A DNA stretch of 64,000 bases from Flaccisagitta enflata (Eukaryota > Chaetognatha > Sagittoidea > Aphragmophora), in NCBI GenBank assembly GCA_965153355.1, contig OZ231126.1:20460001-20524000 (forward strand), written 5' to 3'. The notes under the pieces are model-generated. The model was not told the DNA's origin, made no database searches, and was given only the letters and a program-made list of their open reading frames with translations. Position 1 is the first letter of the stretch. Each line of letters starts with the position of its first letter. This document shows, piece after piece, positions 11,150-32,959 of this stretch. The position numbers and the translations under genes are program-made.

Positions 11150-11770
11150 AAACAATTAACCATGGCCAAATAAAAAATTAGACGCTCAATTCTTATCAAT
11201 TAATTGAAAACCACTAACACTTTTTACTTAAAATCCATGAGCGTTTTGAAGAGCTTCAAAAACTCTAGAGATCTAGACCAAGCAGAAATTTGTAGCTAAA
11301 GTCGTTTAGAAATGACATAAGATTGAAGTTCAGCACTCAATTTCCAAACTGCCAAAAAAACATTTTTCAGTATCTTTCAAAAAGGCATATTTTAAGGTAA
11401 TCATTATGTATAATGATGAAATAAAGTAAATGGTATGAAATTCTAAGAGAAAATGAAGTATTTTGAATTCTCTACAAGATGAAACCATGCAGAACTCATG
11501 ATTCCACTTCGTTTAAAAGCTGTATAAGTTCAAAGTTGGTTACTCTAAAATAATAAAAACCAGATTCAAGATTTTTGAATAGTTATCTTTAAAACATAAC
11601 TTCTAAAGTTTTGATGCTAGAATGTTAAGAAAGAGCTCAAATGAAAGATTTTTTGAAGTTCTTTAAAACCATCATGGATTTAAAAGGTTTAACATTTTTA
11701 GTTTTGTAGCAATCAATGATCAAAAAATTGCGTCTAGTTTTTTTTTTGGCCATGGTTAAAACTTTTTTCA
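11150..11770. repeat. Imperfect fold-back element with ACCATGGCCAAA ends
   Basis: AATTAACCATGGCCAAATAAA (about 11,153) pairs with TTTTTTGGCCATGGTTAAA (about 11,743-11,761). Arms of roughly 130 bp stay recognisable inward (AAATCCATGA, GAGCTTCAAAAA). No coding capacity. It is older than the other elements, judging by its divergence. Confidence 0.6.
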
Positions 11771-12376
11771 AATAACTCATCGCAAACCGATCCACATTTT
11801 GTTCCATGCTACAATGAAAAATAACCATGATAATCCTTAATGGTTTTTTTTTTTTTGTTATTGGCATTGCTTCTTTTTCTCATCAACCTTTTCATCCCGT
11901 TGCAACTTTTTTTTCCAACAGCGTTGTTTATCTTTATTTGCGTAACACATTGTCACATCTCCTTGTTTATGCATTGCCGCAGTCGAATATTCATTTCCTC
12001 ACCCAACGCTAACTTTCTTGTTGACGGATAAACAAGTTTCAACTGAGTCCCTCCTGCCATATTCCCAGCTCCCCAAAGGTCATTCATTGCATAGTGATCT
12101 TGTAGTAACTTAACTATTTTGACTTAAGATGCGTTGTTTCAGTTTTCTTGATGCAATGGTTACTGCCATAACCACTTCGTAACTAGGCCGCTGTCCTTGA
12201 TTGTTGTTGCGAGTTTTCCATAGATTAAAGAAAACTTTTTGGCAGAATTAACTTGTAATGCGAGCTGCATCAATGATACAAAAGAGCTAACTCCACTAAG
12301 CGCACATCCTGATCTATAATTCAAGTGTACAGGATATAGCGCAATTTGTTCAACGGTAGCCCCTCAAAATACGATA
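11771..12376. other. No gene recognised
   Basis: AT-rich spacer, possibly the 3' UTR of the minus-strand gene ending at 12,377. An A/T-rich run around 11,840. Nothing else supported. Confidence 0.4.
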
Positions 12377-13546
12377 TCAAAATTCTGGCGACTCATACGA
12401 ACCACAATGAATCAGGGGGAAGACGTCCTGCGAATTTTCATCGTTGAAAACCGACATGGCCATGTATTTTTTTCCATTTTCCCTCGCAACAAGAAAGGCG
12501 CCACTCTTAAGGTTGAAGGCAGAAGCGAACGTTTCTTCACCCCTCACTATGCTTCTTAATATACCCCTGGCGCTCTTTCCAATGCCAGGCCAGCCACCAC
12601 GTGGCCTTACCTTCCTCCCACGCATCGACACTTCATTTTCAAAACAGTGGACGTCAATTCGAAATTGCTCCTCGTCGGGACAAGCACCTTCAGCCAAATG
12701 GGTTAACACCATCAACCTCACCGCTGAGCCCCTCTCAACGAGGCCCAAGTGCTGGAATAATTTCACTTTCTCCCCACCGGGGGCATCTAAGGCAGAAAGA
12801 ATGGCTTCCGCGTTTCGCTGCCTCACAGTCTGCTGTTTCCCCGTCGGCTGATCACATGATGCCACCATCATTTCACCGTCAAGATCTTCGATGATATCAG
12901 CGTATGATTTTTTCAAGCCATCGAGAAAAGAAATGACGATTTGGAAAGGCCTTCCAGTTGTAATTACGAATTTGTAGTCGTGGCCCGCGACTCCCATTTT
13001 CACTTCGATGGGCATCTTTTTCGTATCAATTTTTCCATCTTTCAGAAGCATCCGGGATCGGCGAACGCCCTCGTTCAAATAATAGTTGTAGTACGTCAGG
13101 TGGTTAAGGATTTTCCTCGGCGGATCCTGGTTCGCCAAAAACCTAACACACTCCATCACGATTTCGCCGATTTGGTTGAGAACTATATTCCTTTTATCTT
13201 TGGTCAATTCAGCGATGTATTTAAACATTCGGAGAACGGCCGGACTTCCTTTCCGCTTCATGTGCCGTTTTGCCCTGTTAACAATGATCCGCTTTGCATT
13301 CCAAATTTTTTCTTGCAGGGCCGTTCGTTTTATTTTTCTTTGGAAGAATCGATTCTCTTTGTCGTGGTCCGTGACGGCATTGGAGCCCCGCTTCTTTTTC
13401 TCCGCCCCTTTCCGCAATTGGTGATTGTCGACTTGATCGACGACCGATTCGTTGGACATGTTGATGTTGTCATTTTCAGGATTGTCTAGATGGTCAAATC
13501 CAAAGCTGTCCCATTCTGGCGCATTAAAGTCGGGGAGATTATCCAT
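12377..13546 (-). CDS. Intronless unknown protein, about 389 aa
   Basis: Continuous frame from an ATG at 13,546 down to 12,377. The N-terminal 60 residues are acidic and Asn/Asp-rich. A basic stretch follows (KKKRGS, then KRTALQEKIWNAKRIIVNRAKR) that could act as a nuclear localisation or nucleic-acid-binding segment. The remainder is a mixed alpha/beta domain with GRPFQIVISFLDGLKK and GGWPGIGKSARGILR. GWPGIGKS looks superficially like a P-loop but lacks the GxxxxGK[ST] spacing, so I do not call an ATPase. The codon content is more GC-rich than the flanks, which supports a real gene. No family recognised. Confidence 0.65.
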   Translation of the reverse strand: MDNLPDFNAPEWDSFGFDHLDNPENDNINMSNESVVDQVDNHQLRKGAEKKKRGSNAVTDHDKENRFFQRKIKRTALQEKIWNAKRIIVNRAKRHMKRKGSPAVLRMFKYIAELTKDKRNIVLNQIGEIVMECVRFLANQDPPRKILNHLTYYNYYLNEGVRRSRMLLKDGKIDTKKMPIEVKMGVAGHDYKFVITTGRPFQIVISFLDGLKKSYADIIEDLDGEMMVASCDQPTGKQQTVRQRNAEAILSALDAPGGEKVKLFQHLGLVERGSAVRLMVLTHLAEGACPDEEQFRIDVHCFENEVSMRGRKVRPRGGWPGIGKSARGILRSIVRGEETFASAFNLKSGAFLVARENGKKYMAMSVFNDENSQDVFPLIHCGSYESPEF

Positions 13547-13873
13547 TTCCACTGGCCTAGGGTGAACGTCGAGGCTGCCTACGTTAGCGTTCGACCGTCG
13601 ATTAGAAAGCTACAGTGCTGTACTATTCGTTGAGTGCGAAATTTGGTTGGCCTGATGCACCAGTTAATTCACGAAGCCTTAAAAAAATACGTAGAGTTAT
13701 TTCGTTATTTTTTTTTTTTTTTTTTTGCTGGTTTTCTCTTAAAGTCCACATGTGCGTTTCTGTATGTTTCTGCGAAACAAAATGATAAATCAACCTTATC
13801 AGTGGAAAGAATAACATTTAACAGAGACACTGAAAGAAACAACAATCCTGGCTGGTCGCCATTTAGCACGCTA

Positions 13874-16674
<2,801 letters not shown>

Positions 16675-16859
16675 TTATTTACATGCTTCTGTCATTATAT
16701 GACACAACAGTATGCTTCGTTCAGTGCATGTTGCTAAGAAGGAGGAAGGAGGGAGGAGAAGAAGGAAAAAATTCCCCATACGTGCTTGAAAGCATGAGTC
16801 ATCGGCGGCAGGGCGCTGCCTAAAAAGGAGGAATTTAGACATAGAATGATGAAAAGATT

Positions 16860-17135
16860 ATTGTAGCAAATGACACAAAAGAAAGAAGAAGAAAGAAGAA
16901 GAAAGAAAGAAGAAGAAAGAAAAAGAAGAAAGAAGAAGAAGAAGAAGAAAAACATATGAAAGAGAGAGGAAGTGAAACAATGAAAAATAGTAGGAAGTAA
17001 TTTCAAATGGAACACTAATATCACTTTCAAGTTTCAATGTAATTAGGCAACCAGAAAGAAGAAGAAGAAGAAGAAGATGAAGAAGAGGAAGAAGAAGAAG
17101 AACAACAAGAAGAGGAAGAAGAAGAAGATAAGCAA
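16860..17135 (+). repeat. Polypurine (GAA)n-like tract
   Basis: Two long stretches of GAAGAAGAAA-type repeats separated by about 110 bp of unique sequence, in the region where DDX56 would have its first intron or promoter. Long GAA purine tracts can form triplex DNA. No coding support. Confidence 0.85.
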
Positions 17136-17856
17136 TGATAAGAATAAGAAGAGAATGAAGAATCAAAGTTGGTGTAAAGTTAAGATAAAAAAGAAACTGA
17201 AGAATATCAACCCTGTTTCTCTCGAATATGTCAAAAAGTCGAAGACTGACTTCGACTTTTTTCCCAATAAATAAACTGTATGAGAGATAGAGATAGCAAC
17301 AAAGGAATTAAGATCTCTCCATACTCATCATCAAACCGGGGTGAAGAAGGTATGATGGCCCTAGTTTGACCTATTCCCACTATGTTTTCCTTATTAATAA
17401 CACCGTTAGCGACCTTTCTATGATAATTTCAGGCCCGGCGATCCCCACAGTTTTTTTTTCTGAAATTGATTTGTATACGCATGCAAATGAGATAGAGGGA
17501 CCCAAATTCAAAATGGGGTGAGGACTATGCGAAATGAAGAAATGGGTCAGTTTTTGGTTTTAAACCTCGGTATAGACTCTAATTCAATAGATTGTGGTCA
17601 AGTTTTGACTTGGAATGATCATTTGATAGACAAATTTGACCCCTAAAATTTGCCTCTGCTTTTGGCGTTTTTTTCTTTTTTCCTAATTATCATGATTTTG
17701 ACGCTTTTTTAAGCGCTCGTATGGGATTATTTTATGCTGAAATCGACTGAGACATATGCTAAAATGTTTTTAGCAAGTGTTTCCTTCAGATTTAGGCCCG
17801 TTTTCAAAAAAAAGAAAATTGTCATACCGCTGGCTATCACCAGCCACATCCCATTG
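17136..17856. other. Unique DNA before the satellite
   Basis: AT-rich, with no exon match to the missing DDX56 start on the minus strand. Nothing else recognised. Confidence 0.4.
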
Positions 17857-18649
17857 TGCAGCCCCCCAGCAGCCCCCATTATCAGAATGTGTGTTGATTT
17901 TAAGTCTAGCAGCCCCTTCTTCAACTCTGGGGAAAGGACCAGCAGCCCCTTAGCAGCCCTCAACTAGAAACATTGGGATAGACACAGCAGCCCCCCAGCA
18001 GCCCCCATTATCAGTATGTGCGTTGATTATAAGTCTAGCAGCCCCTTCTACAACTCTGGGGATAGGACAAGCAGCCCCCCCCGCAGCCCCCCACTACGAA
18101 TACGAGGATAGACTCAGCAGCCCCCCAGCAGCCCCTATTATCAGTATGTGTGTTGATTTTAAGTCTAGCAGCCCCTTCTGCAACTAGGGAAGTAGGACAG
18201 CCCCTAGCATTTTCCCATCTGAGGATAATCTCATGGCCCCAGCAGCCCCCATTATCAGTATGTGTGTTGATTTTAAGTCTAGCAGCCCCTTCTACAACTC
18301 TGGGGATAGGACCAGCAGCCCCCCAGCAGCCCCCCACTACAAATACGGGGATAGACTCAGCAGCCCCCCAGCAGCCCCTAGACTCAACATTGCAGTGAGA
18401 AAGTCTAGCAGCCCTATCACACAACTGTGGGGATAGGACCTTGGCCCCCAACGCCCCCACTACAAATAGGATAGACTCAGCAGCTAGCAGCCTAGACTCA
18501 ACATTGCAGTGAGTCTGCTTGGCCCTATCTTACAACTGCTGGGGGGCTGCTGAAATATCTATCCATTACTTATGGTGGGGGGCTGCTGGGGCTGTAGTCC
18601 TATCCCAAATTGCTCAGAAAAGGCTGCTAGGCAAGGCCACACATACTGA

Positions 18650-18960
18650 TAATAGAGCTGCTAAACAAAATACTCACGAAATAAGGAGTCAAATTTCAAA
18701 AAATGATATACTCTATTTTGCATAAATATATTACAAAAAAGGTTTCCCACAGAAAGGTCTGAATTTTGAAAGATTGACAATGGCTAGCAAAACTATAGGC
18801 TTCCTATGGCAATAGAAAAATCCCCATAGCAACCCTATAGTTTTGCCGACAAGGTTTCTTGTTTTGGTTTCACACAGCTGTGAGAAATCCTTCTTTTATT
18901 GGACATTTGTGCTAAGGGCTCAAGTATATCAATATTTGAAATTTGACCCAATTCGGGACC
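18650..18960 (+). repeat. AT-rich spacer unit inside satellite, copy 1
   Basis: A stretch of about 300 bp without CTGCT modules. It carries TCAAAAAATGATATACTC near the left and TCCTTCTTTTATTGGACATT near the right. It recurs, diverged, at about 21,105-21,390, so it belongs to a longer-range unit of the array. A fragment, GCAAAACTATAGGCTTCC, is partly complementary to a later CCCTATAGTTTTGCC, so it may fold. Confidence 0.75.
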
Positions 18961-21104
18961 ACCCTACTGCTGGGGGGCTGCTGAGTCTATCCCCGTATTT
19001 GTAGTGGGGGGCTGCTGGGGGGCTGCTGGTCCTATCCCCAGAGTTGTAAGATAGTGCTGCTAGTCTTATGCAATATGAGGAATATAAAAGAAAGGCTGCT
19101 GGGGAGCTGCTGAGTCTATCCCAATGTTGCTAATTGAGGGCTGCTGGGGGGCTGCTGGTCCTATCCCCACAGATTGTAAGATAGGGCTGCTGGACCTCAC
19201 TGCAATGTTGAGTCTAGGGGCTGCTGAGGGCTGCTGGTCATCCCGTATTTACTGGTAGAGGGCTGCTGAGGGCTGCTGGTCCTATCCCCACAGTTGTCAG
19301 ATAGGGCTGCTGGACTTCGCTGCAATGTTGAGTCTAGGGGCTGCTGGGAAACGACTGAGTCTATCCCAGTATTTGCAGTGAGAGGCTGCTGGGGGGCTGC
19401 TGGTCCTATCTGAAGAGTTGTAGAAGGGCTGCTAGATTTAAAATCACTTGCCACATACTGATAATAGGGGGCTGCTGGGGAGCTGCTGTGTCTATCCCAA
19501 TGTTTCTTAGTTGGGGGCTGCTGGGGGCTGCTGGTCCTATCACAGGTTGTAAGATAGTGCTGCTAGTCTTAACTGCAATGAAGTATAAAGGCTGCCGGGG
19601 GCTGTAGGTCTATCCCAATGTTGAATTGCGTGGGGGGCTGCTGGGGGGCTGCTGGTCCTATCCCCACAGTTGTAAGATAGGGCTGCTAGACTTCACTGCA
19701 ATGTTGAGTCTAGGGGCTGCTGGGGGGCTGCTGAGTCTATCCCCTTATTTGTAGTGGGGGGCTGCTGGGGGGCTGCTGGTCCTATCCCCACAGGTGTAGA
19801 AGGGGCTGCTAGACTTAAAATCAACACACATACTGATAATGGGGGCTGCTGGGGGGCTGCTGTGTCTATCCCAATGTTTCTAGTTGGGGGCTGCTGGGGG
19901 GCTGCTGGTCCTATCCCCAGAGTTGTAAGATAGTGCTGCTAGTCTTAACTGCAATGAGGAGTCTATCCCAGTATTTGAATTGGGGGGCTGCTGGGGGGCT
20001 GCTGGTCCTATCCCCACAGTTGTAAGATAGGGCTGCTAGACTTCACTGCAATGTTGAGTCTAGGGGCTGCTGGGGGGCTGCTGAGTCTATCCCCGTATTT
20101 GTGGTGAGGCTGCTGGGAGCTGCTGGTCCTGTGCAGGTTGTAGGAAGGGCTGCTACAGACTTAAAATCAACACACATACTGATAATGGAGGCTGCTGGGG
20201 GGCTGCTGAGACTATCCCCGTATTTGTAGTGGGGGGCTGCTGGGGGGCTGCTGGTCCTATCCCCAGAGTTGTAAGATAGTGCTGCTAGTCTTGACTGCAA
20301 CGAGGAATATAAAGGCTGCTGGGGGGCTGCTGAGTCTATCCCAGTATTTGAATTAGGGGGCTGCTGGGGGGCTGCAGACTCCATCTCCCCAGTTGTAAGA
20401 TAGGGCTGCTAGACTTCACTGCAATGGCTTGAGTCACGAGGCTGCTGGGGGGCTGCTGAGACTATCCCCGTATTTGTAGTGGGGGGCTGCTGGGGGGCTG
20501 CTGGTCCTATCCCCACAGTTGTAAGATAGGGCTGCTAGACTTCACTGCAATGTTGAGTCTAGGGGCTGCTGGGGGGCTGCTGAGTCTATCCCCGTATTTG
20601 TAGTGGGGGGCTGCTGGGGGGCTGCTGGTCCTATCCCCAGGGGGTTATGAGAGAGGCTGCTAGACTCAAAATCCTTTTTTATGCAAATGGCTAGGGGCTG
20701 CTGGGGAGGCTGCTGTGTCTATCCCAATGTTTCTCTGAATTTGGGGGCTGCTGGGGCTGCTGGTCCTACTACAGAGTTGTAAGATAGTGCTGCTAGTCTG
20801 CTACAATGAAGGCTGTATAAAGAGAGCTGTAAGAATACTGGAGTGCTCCCAGTAAGTTGAATTTGAGGGCTGCTGGGGAGCTGCTGGTCCTATCCCCACA
20901 GTTGTAGATAGAACGCTAGAGCTTCACTGCAATGTTTAGTGTTCAAAGGGCTGCTAGAAAGCTCACTAAGAGTCTCCACATGTTGCTAGTGGGAGCTGCT
21001 GCAGGGGGCTGCTGGTCCATATCACAGAGAGTTGTAGAAGAACATACTAGACTTAAAATCCCAACATACTGATAATGGGGCTGCTGGGTGAGGTGTGCAA
21101 AGAA

Positions 21105-21390
21105 TAAGGTCAAGCATTCAAAAAATGATATACTCCCTTTTTGCATAAATGTACCAAAAAAAAGGTTTCCCACAAAGAAGAGGTCTGGTGAAGAGATTAA
21201 GCGTGTGTAGCAAAACTATGACTTCCTGTATCAAAAAAAATCTATAACCGCTATAGTTTTGCAGAACAAGTTTCTGTTTTGATTTCACACCCCAGCAGCA
21301 GAAATCCTTCTTTTATTGGACATTTGTGCTAAGGGAGCATAAATATATCAATGTTTGAAGTGACCAATCTAAGACACACCTACCAAAAGA
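21105..21390 (+). repeat. AT-rich spacer unit inside satellite, copy 2
   Basis: Diverged duplicate of the 18.65-kb spacer, in the same orientation. The neighbouring CTGCT modules (20.6-21.8 kb) are the most degenerate of the array, suggesting this part is older or less homogenised. Confidence 0.75.
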
Positions 21391-24300
21391 AGCTATGAGT
21401 CTATCACAGTATTGTGGTCAGAGGCTGCTGGGGAAAAGCTGCTGGTCCTATCCCAGTGCAAAGTCAGTGCTGCCTAGTCTGCTACTGTGCAGGAATATAA
21501 AGGCTGCCGGGGGCTGCTCGTCTATCCAGTATTTGAATTGAGGGCTGCTGGGGGCTGCTGGTCCTATCCCACGTTTGAGGGCTGCTAGGGCTTGCACGTG
21601 GTGAGTCTAGGGAGCTGCTGAGGCCACTGAGTCTATCCCACATGTGTTGTGGCAGTGAGGCTGAGGGCCATGGTCTATCCCCAGTTGTAAAATAGGGCTG
21701 CTAGACTTCACTGCAATGTTGGTCTAGGGAGCTGCTGGGGGCTGCTGGAGTCTATCCCAGTATTTGTAGTGGGGGCTGCTGAGGGCTACTGGTCCTATCC
21801 CAGAGTTATCAGAAAAGGCTGCTAGATTTAAAAATCAACACACATACACTGATAATGGGGGCTGCTGGGGGGCTGCTGTGTCTATCCCAATGTTTCTAGT
21901 TGGGGGCTGCTGGGGGGCTGCTTGTCCTATCCCCAGAGTTGTAAGATAGTGCTGCTAGTCTTAACTGCAATGAGGAGTCTATCCCAGTATTTGAATTGGG
22001 GGGCTGCTGGGGGGCTGCTGGTCCTATCCCAGTATTTGAATTGCAGGGGCTGCTGGGGGGCTGCTGGTCCTATCCCACAGTTGTAAGATAGGGCTGCTAG
22101 ACTCCACTGCAATGTTGAGTCTAGGGGCTGCTGGGGGGCTGCTGAGTCTATCCCTTGACTGTAGTGGGGGCTGCTGGGTGCTGCTGGTCCTATCCCCACA
22201 GGTGTAGAAGGGGCTGCTAGACTTAAAATCAACACACATACTGATAATGGGGGCTGCTGGGGGGCTGCTGTGTCTATCCCAATGTTTCTAGTTGGGGGCT
22301 GCTGGGGGGCTGCTGGTCCTATCCCCAGAGTTGTAAGATAGTGCTGCTAGTCTTAACTGCAATGAGGAGTCTATCCCAGTATTTGAATTGGGGGCTGCTG
22401 GGGGCCTGCTGGTCCTATCCCAGTTGTAAGATAGGGCTGCTAGACTTCCCTGCAATGTTGAGCAAGAGGGCTGCTGAGGGGGCGCTGCTGAGTCTATCCC
22501 CGTATTTGTAGTGAGGGCTGCTGGGGAGCTGCTGGTCCTATCCCCAGAGTTGTAGAAGGGGCTGCTAGACTTAAAATCAACACACATACTGATAATGGGG
22601 GCTGCTGGGGGCTGCTATCCCCAGTTTGTAGTGAGGGCTGCTGGGGGCTGCTGGTCCTATCCCAGAGTTGTAAGATAGTGCTGCTAGTCTTAACTGCAAT
22701 GAGGAATATAAAGGCTGCCGGGGGGCTGCTGAGTCTATCCCAGTATTTGAATTGGGGGGCTGCTGGGGGGCTGCTGGTCCTATCCCCACAGTTGTAAGAT
22801 AGGGCTGCTAGACTTCACTGCAATGTTGAGTCTAGGGGCTGCTGGGGGGCTGCTGAGTCTATCCCCGTATTTGTAGTGGGGGGCTGCTGGGGGGCTGCTG
22901 GTCCTATCCCCACAGTTGTAAGATAGGGCTGCTAGACTTCACTGCAATGTTGAGTCTAGGGGCTGCTGGGGGGCTGCTGAGTCTATCCCCGTATTTGTAG
23001 TGGGGGGCTGCTGGGGGGCTGCTGGTCCTATCCCCAGAGTTGTAGAAGGGGCTGCTAGACTTAAAATCAACACACATACTGATAATGGGGCTGCTGGGGG
23101 GCTGCTGTGTCTATCCCAATGTTTCTAGTTGGGGGCTGCTGGGGGGCTGCTGGTCCTATCCCCAGAGTTGTAAGATAGTGCTGCTAGTCTTAACTGCAAT
23201 GAGACGTATAAAGGCTGCCGGAGGGCTGCTGAGTCTATCCCAGTATTTGAATTGGGGGCTGCTGGGGGGCTGCTGGTCCTATCCCCACAGTTGTAAGATA
23301 GGGCTGTTAGACTTCACTGCAATGTTGAGTCTAGGGGCTGCTGGGGCTGCTGAGTCTATCCCCTTATTTGTAGTGAGGGCTGCTGAAGGCTGCTGGTCCT
23401 ATCCCCAGAGTTGTAAGATTGGCTGCTAGACTTAACTCAAAGATGACTTTTTTGATGGGGGGCTGCTGGGGGCTGCTAAGTCTATCCCAATGTTTCTAAT
23501 TGGGGGCTGCTGGGGGCTGCTTGTCCTATCCCCAGAGTTGTAAGATAGTGCTGCTAGTCTTAACTGCAATAGAGTCTATCCCAGTATTTGAATTGGGGCT
23601 GCTGGGGGCTGCTGGTCCTATCCCCACAGTTGTAAGATAGGGCTGCTAGACTTCCCTGCAATGTTGAGCCTAGGGGCTGCTGGGGGGCTGCTGAGTCTAT
23701 CCCCGTATTTGTAGTGGGGGGCTGCTGGGGGGCTGCTGGTCCTATCCCCAGAGTTGTAGAAGGGGCTGCTAGACTTAAAATCAACACACATACTGATAAT
23801 GGGGGCTGCTGGGGGGCTGCTGTGTCTATCCCAATGTTTCTAGTTGGGGGCTGCTGGGGGGCTGCTGGTCCTATCCCCAGAGTTGTAAGATAGTGCTGCT
23901 AGTCTTAACTGCAATGAGGAGTCTATCCCAGTATTTGAATTGGGGGGCTGCTGGAGGGCTGCTGGTCCTATCCCCACAGTTGTAAGATAGGGCTGTTAGA
24001 CTTCCCTGCAATGTTGAGCCTAGGGGCTGCTGGGGGGCTGCTGAGTCTATCCCCGTATTTGTAGTGGGGGGCTGCTGGTCCTATCCCCAGAGTTGTAGAA
24101 GGGGCTGCTAGACTTAAAATCAACACACATACTGATAATGGGGGCTGCTGGGGGGCTGCTGTGTCTATCCCAATGTTTCTAGTTGGGGGCTGCTGGGGGG
24201 CTGCTGGTCCTATCCCCAGAGTTGTAAGATAGTGCTGCTAGTCTTAACTGCAATGAGGAGTATAAAGCCGGGGGGCTGCTGAGTCTATCCCAGTATTTGA

Positions 24301-24579
24301 ATTAGGGGGCTGCTGGGGGGCTGCTGGTCCTATCCCCACAGTTGTAAGATAGGGCTGCTAGACTTCACTGCAATGTTGAGAATAGGGGCTGCTGGGGGGC
24401 TGCTGAGTATATCCCAGTGTTTTTAAGGGGGGGCTGCTGAGAGGTCTAAGGGGCTGCTGATCCTTTCCCTACTTAACAAAAACATAGGGGGCTGCTAAGG
24501 GGCTGCTGTGACTATCTCCTATTTCTGGCTCTTTAAGAGTCAAGGGGGCTGCTGGGCCAAAGGTGCTGCTAAAACACAC

Positions 24580-24775
24580 GTACTTACGAACAAGGCGGAT
24601 ACACGGATACGCGGCCAATACCAGTCGCGGACGGGAGGGCAGGGGCGGAAATGCGTGTTTTCAGTGAAAACTGAAAACTTTTCAAACTTTCCAACTCGAT
24701 GACCCTGGACCAACGTACGGACGAACCGACGGACGGACAAGGCATCTTATGGAGTCGCTACTCCGCGACTAAAAA
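24580..24775 (+). repeat. GGAC-core dispersed repeat, copy
   Basis: Starts GGCGGATACACGG, includes CCAGTCGCGGACGGG, GGGCAGGGGCGGAAATG and ACCGACGGACGGACAAGG, and ends CTCCGCGACTAAAAAG. The same order of blocks recurs at 37,868-38,027 and, abbreviated, at ten or so other sites. No ORF. The family type is unclear. The short inverted pair AGTCGCGGAC/GTCCGCGACT sits near the ends. Confidence 0.75.
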
Positions 24776-24969
24776 GAAAAGAGAGAAAAGGATAAGAGAA
24801 GAAAGAACAGAAAAAAAAAAAACAAAACAAAGAACGGATTAAGGCGATGGGAACGAAGGGATTTAATTCTAAGAAAGAACGTATCCAAATTAGTCGTGAG
24901 TTGAAACCTTGATTCTATGTTCAACACCCCTCCCCCCTCCCCGCCCACCTCATTCCAACTTTTGCGTTC

Positions 24970-26255
<1,286 letters not shown>

Positions 26256-26270
26256 ATGCCTTCTGTCAGC

Positions 26271-31748
<5,478 letters not shown>

Positions 31749-32427
31749 AATTAACGTTTTTAGATGCGTCCGTCAGGAACGCATCTGTATACATAAGAAT
31801 GCAAGGCCTGTACGTCCCTGGACCGAGTTGTAAACAAACGTAGATCGGTTTTATCCGTTACCGTGTCCTGAACAAAATCGCGACTTTTTTTTTTAAGTTC
31901 AGGGCGCGGCGAAAAACTAGCTAACTAAGCAAAACCGATCATCTCACGAAGGGCAACCACGATAAAAGCTACAAATACATGCTGCTTTGGCAAATCCCTA
32001 TACCTGACAATCTATTAGTCCATTGATAGTTCATCATCAGGCAATAACATGGAGAAATAAACATTTCAATGATAAGACTTTTATTGCAAATTTTAACAAA
32101 TTGACAGTAAACAATGCAAGGATTACGCGAGAAATACAGTGTAATTACAATATTCCGTCTGTTTAGTCTTTGTTCCTCTCCCTCTTTCTGATTTGCTACA
32201 ATCTGACACACTTAGCACACTTTTCAACTCAATCCTCACTGAACTGATGGAACAACGGATGGACAAAGTCTTATAGAGCTGCTTGTCCCCAACATCAAAC
32301 GGAGAAACCCTCCAAGCTATCCATAATTACTTCCTTTTTTCAATAGGACAGTAATCATTCAATAAAAACCTGCACGTGCAGCCATCAAGGGCCTCGCGTT
32401 ACGTTGAATAGGCTAGCATAATTTTTG
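31749..32427. other. Intergenic, no gene recognised
   Basis: Unique AT-rich DNA after gene A, with a short GGAC-family fragment at about 32,250-32,290 (GGATGGACAAAGTCTTATAG). Confidence 0.4.
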
Positions 32428-32507
32428 ACAAGCCCAATGTTTTTTACAGCAAAAGAATTAAAACAGGCGTCCCCTGGCGGAGGAATGATCACCACGAAAC
32501 AACTGCC

Positions 32508-32605
<98 letters not shown>

Positions 32606-32872
32606 ATGTTCGTTCTGTGTGTGTGCGTGTTCGTTCTGTGTGTGTGCGTGTTCGTTCTGAGTGTGTGTGTGTGTGTGTGTGTTCGTTCTGCGTATATTTG
32701 TTCTGTGTGTATTTGTTCTGTGTGTATTCGTTCTGTGTGTATTTGTTCTGTGTGTAGACATTGAATAGCCTTGCAAAATTTTTGACAAGCCCAATATTTT
32801 TCACAGCAAATGAATTAAAACAGGCGTCCCCTGGCCGAGGAAATGCGTGTGTGTGTGCGCATGCGCGCGCGC

Positions 32873-32959
<87 letters not shown>

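Larger units (their letters stand above)
17857..24560. repeat. G-rich CTGCT-GGGGGG satellite array, 6.7 kb
   Basis: Built from modules pairing GGGGCTGCTGGGGGGCTGCTG with either GTCCTATCCCCAGAGTTGTA or AGTCTATCCC. Modules are arranged in longer units; a marker (AAATCAACACACATACTGAT) recurs near 22.57, 23.06, 23.78 and 24.12 kb, spacings of roughly 340 bp and multiples with local variants. From 17,857 to about 18,530 the array runs in the opposite orientation (CCCCAGCAGC on the plus strand). The rest reads GGGGCTGCTG. The G-runs separated by CTGCT loops are strong candidates for G-quadruplexes, and CTG units can form hairpins. Open frames rich in SSPPAAP are by-products. Confidence 0.93.

Noticed and set aside
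12600-12720. P-loop ATPase in the 12.4-13.5 kb gene (GWPGIGKS)
   Set aside because: The spacing does not match GxxxxGK[ST], and no Walker B or other ATPase motifs follow.
17857-18530. CRISPR-like array of short repeats and spacers
   Set aside because: The genome is eukaryotic, the spacers are themselves repeated, and the pattern is a satellite.
17857-24560. Several 60-140-codon frames rich in SSPPAAP and GLLGGC
   Set aside because: They are by-products of the satellite unit on both strands and change frame from module to module.
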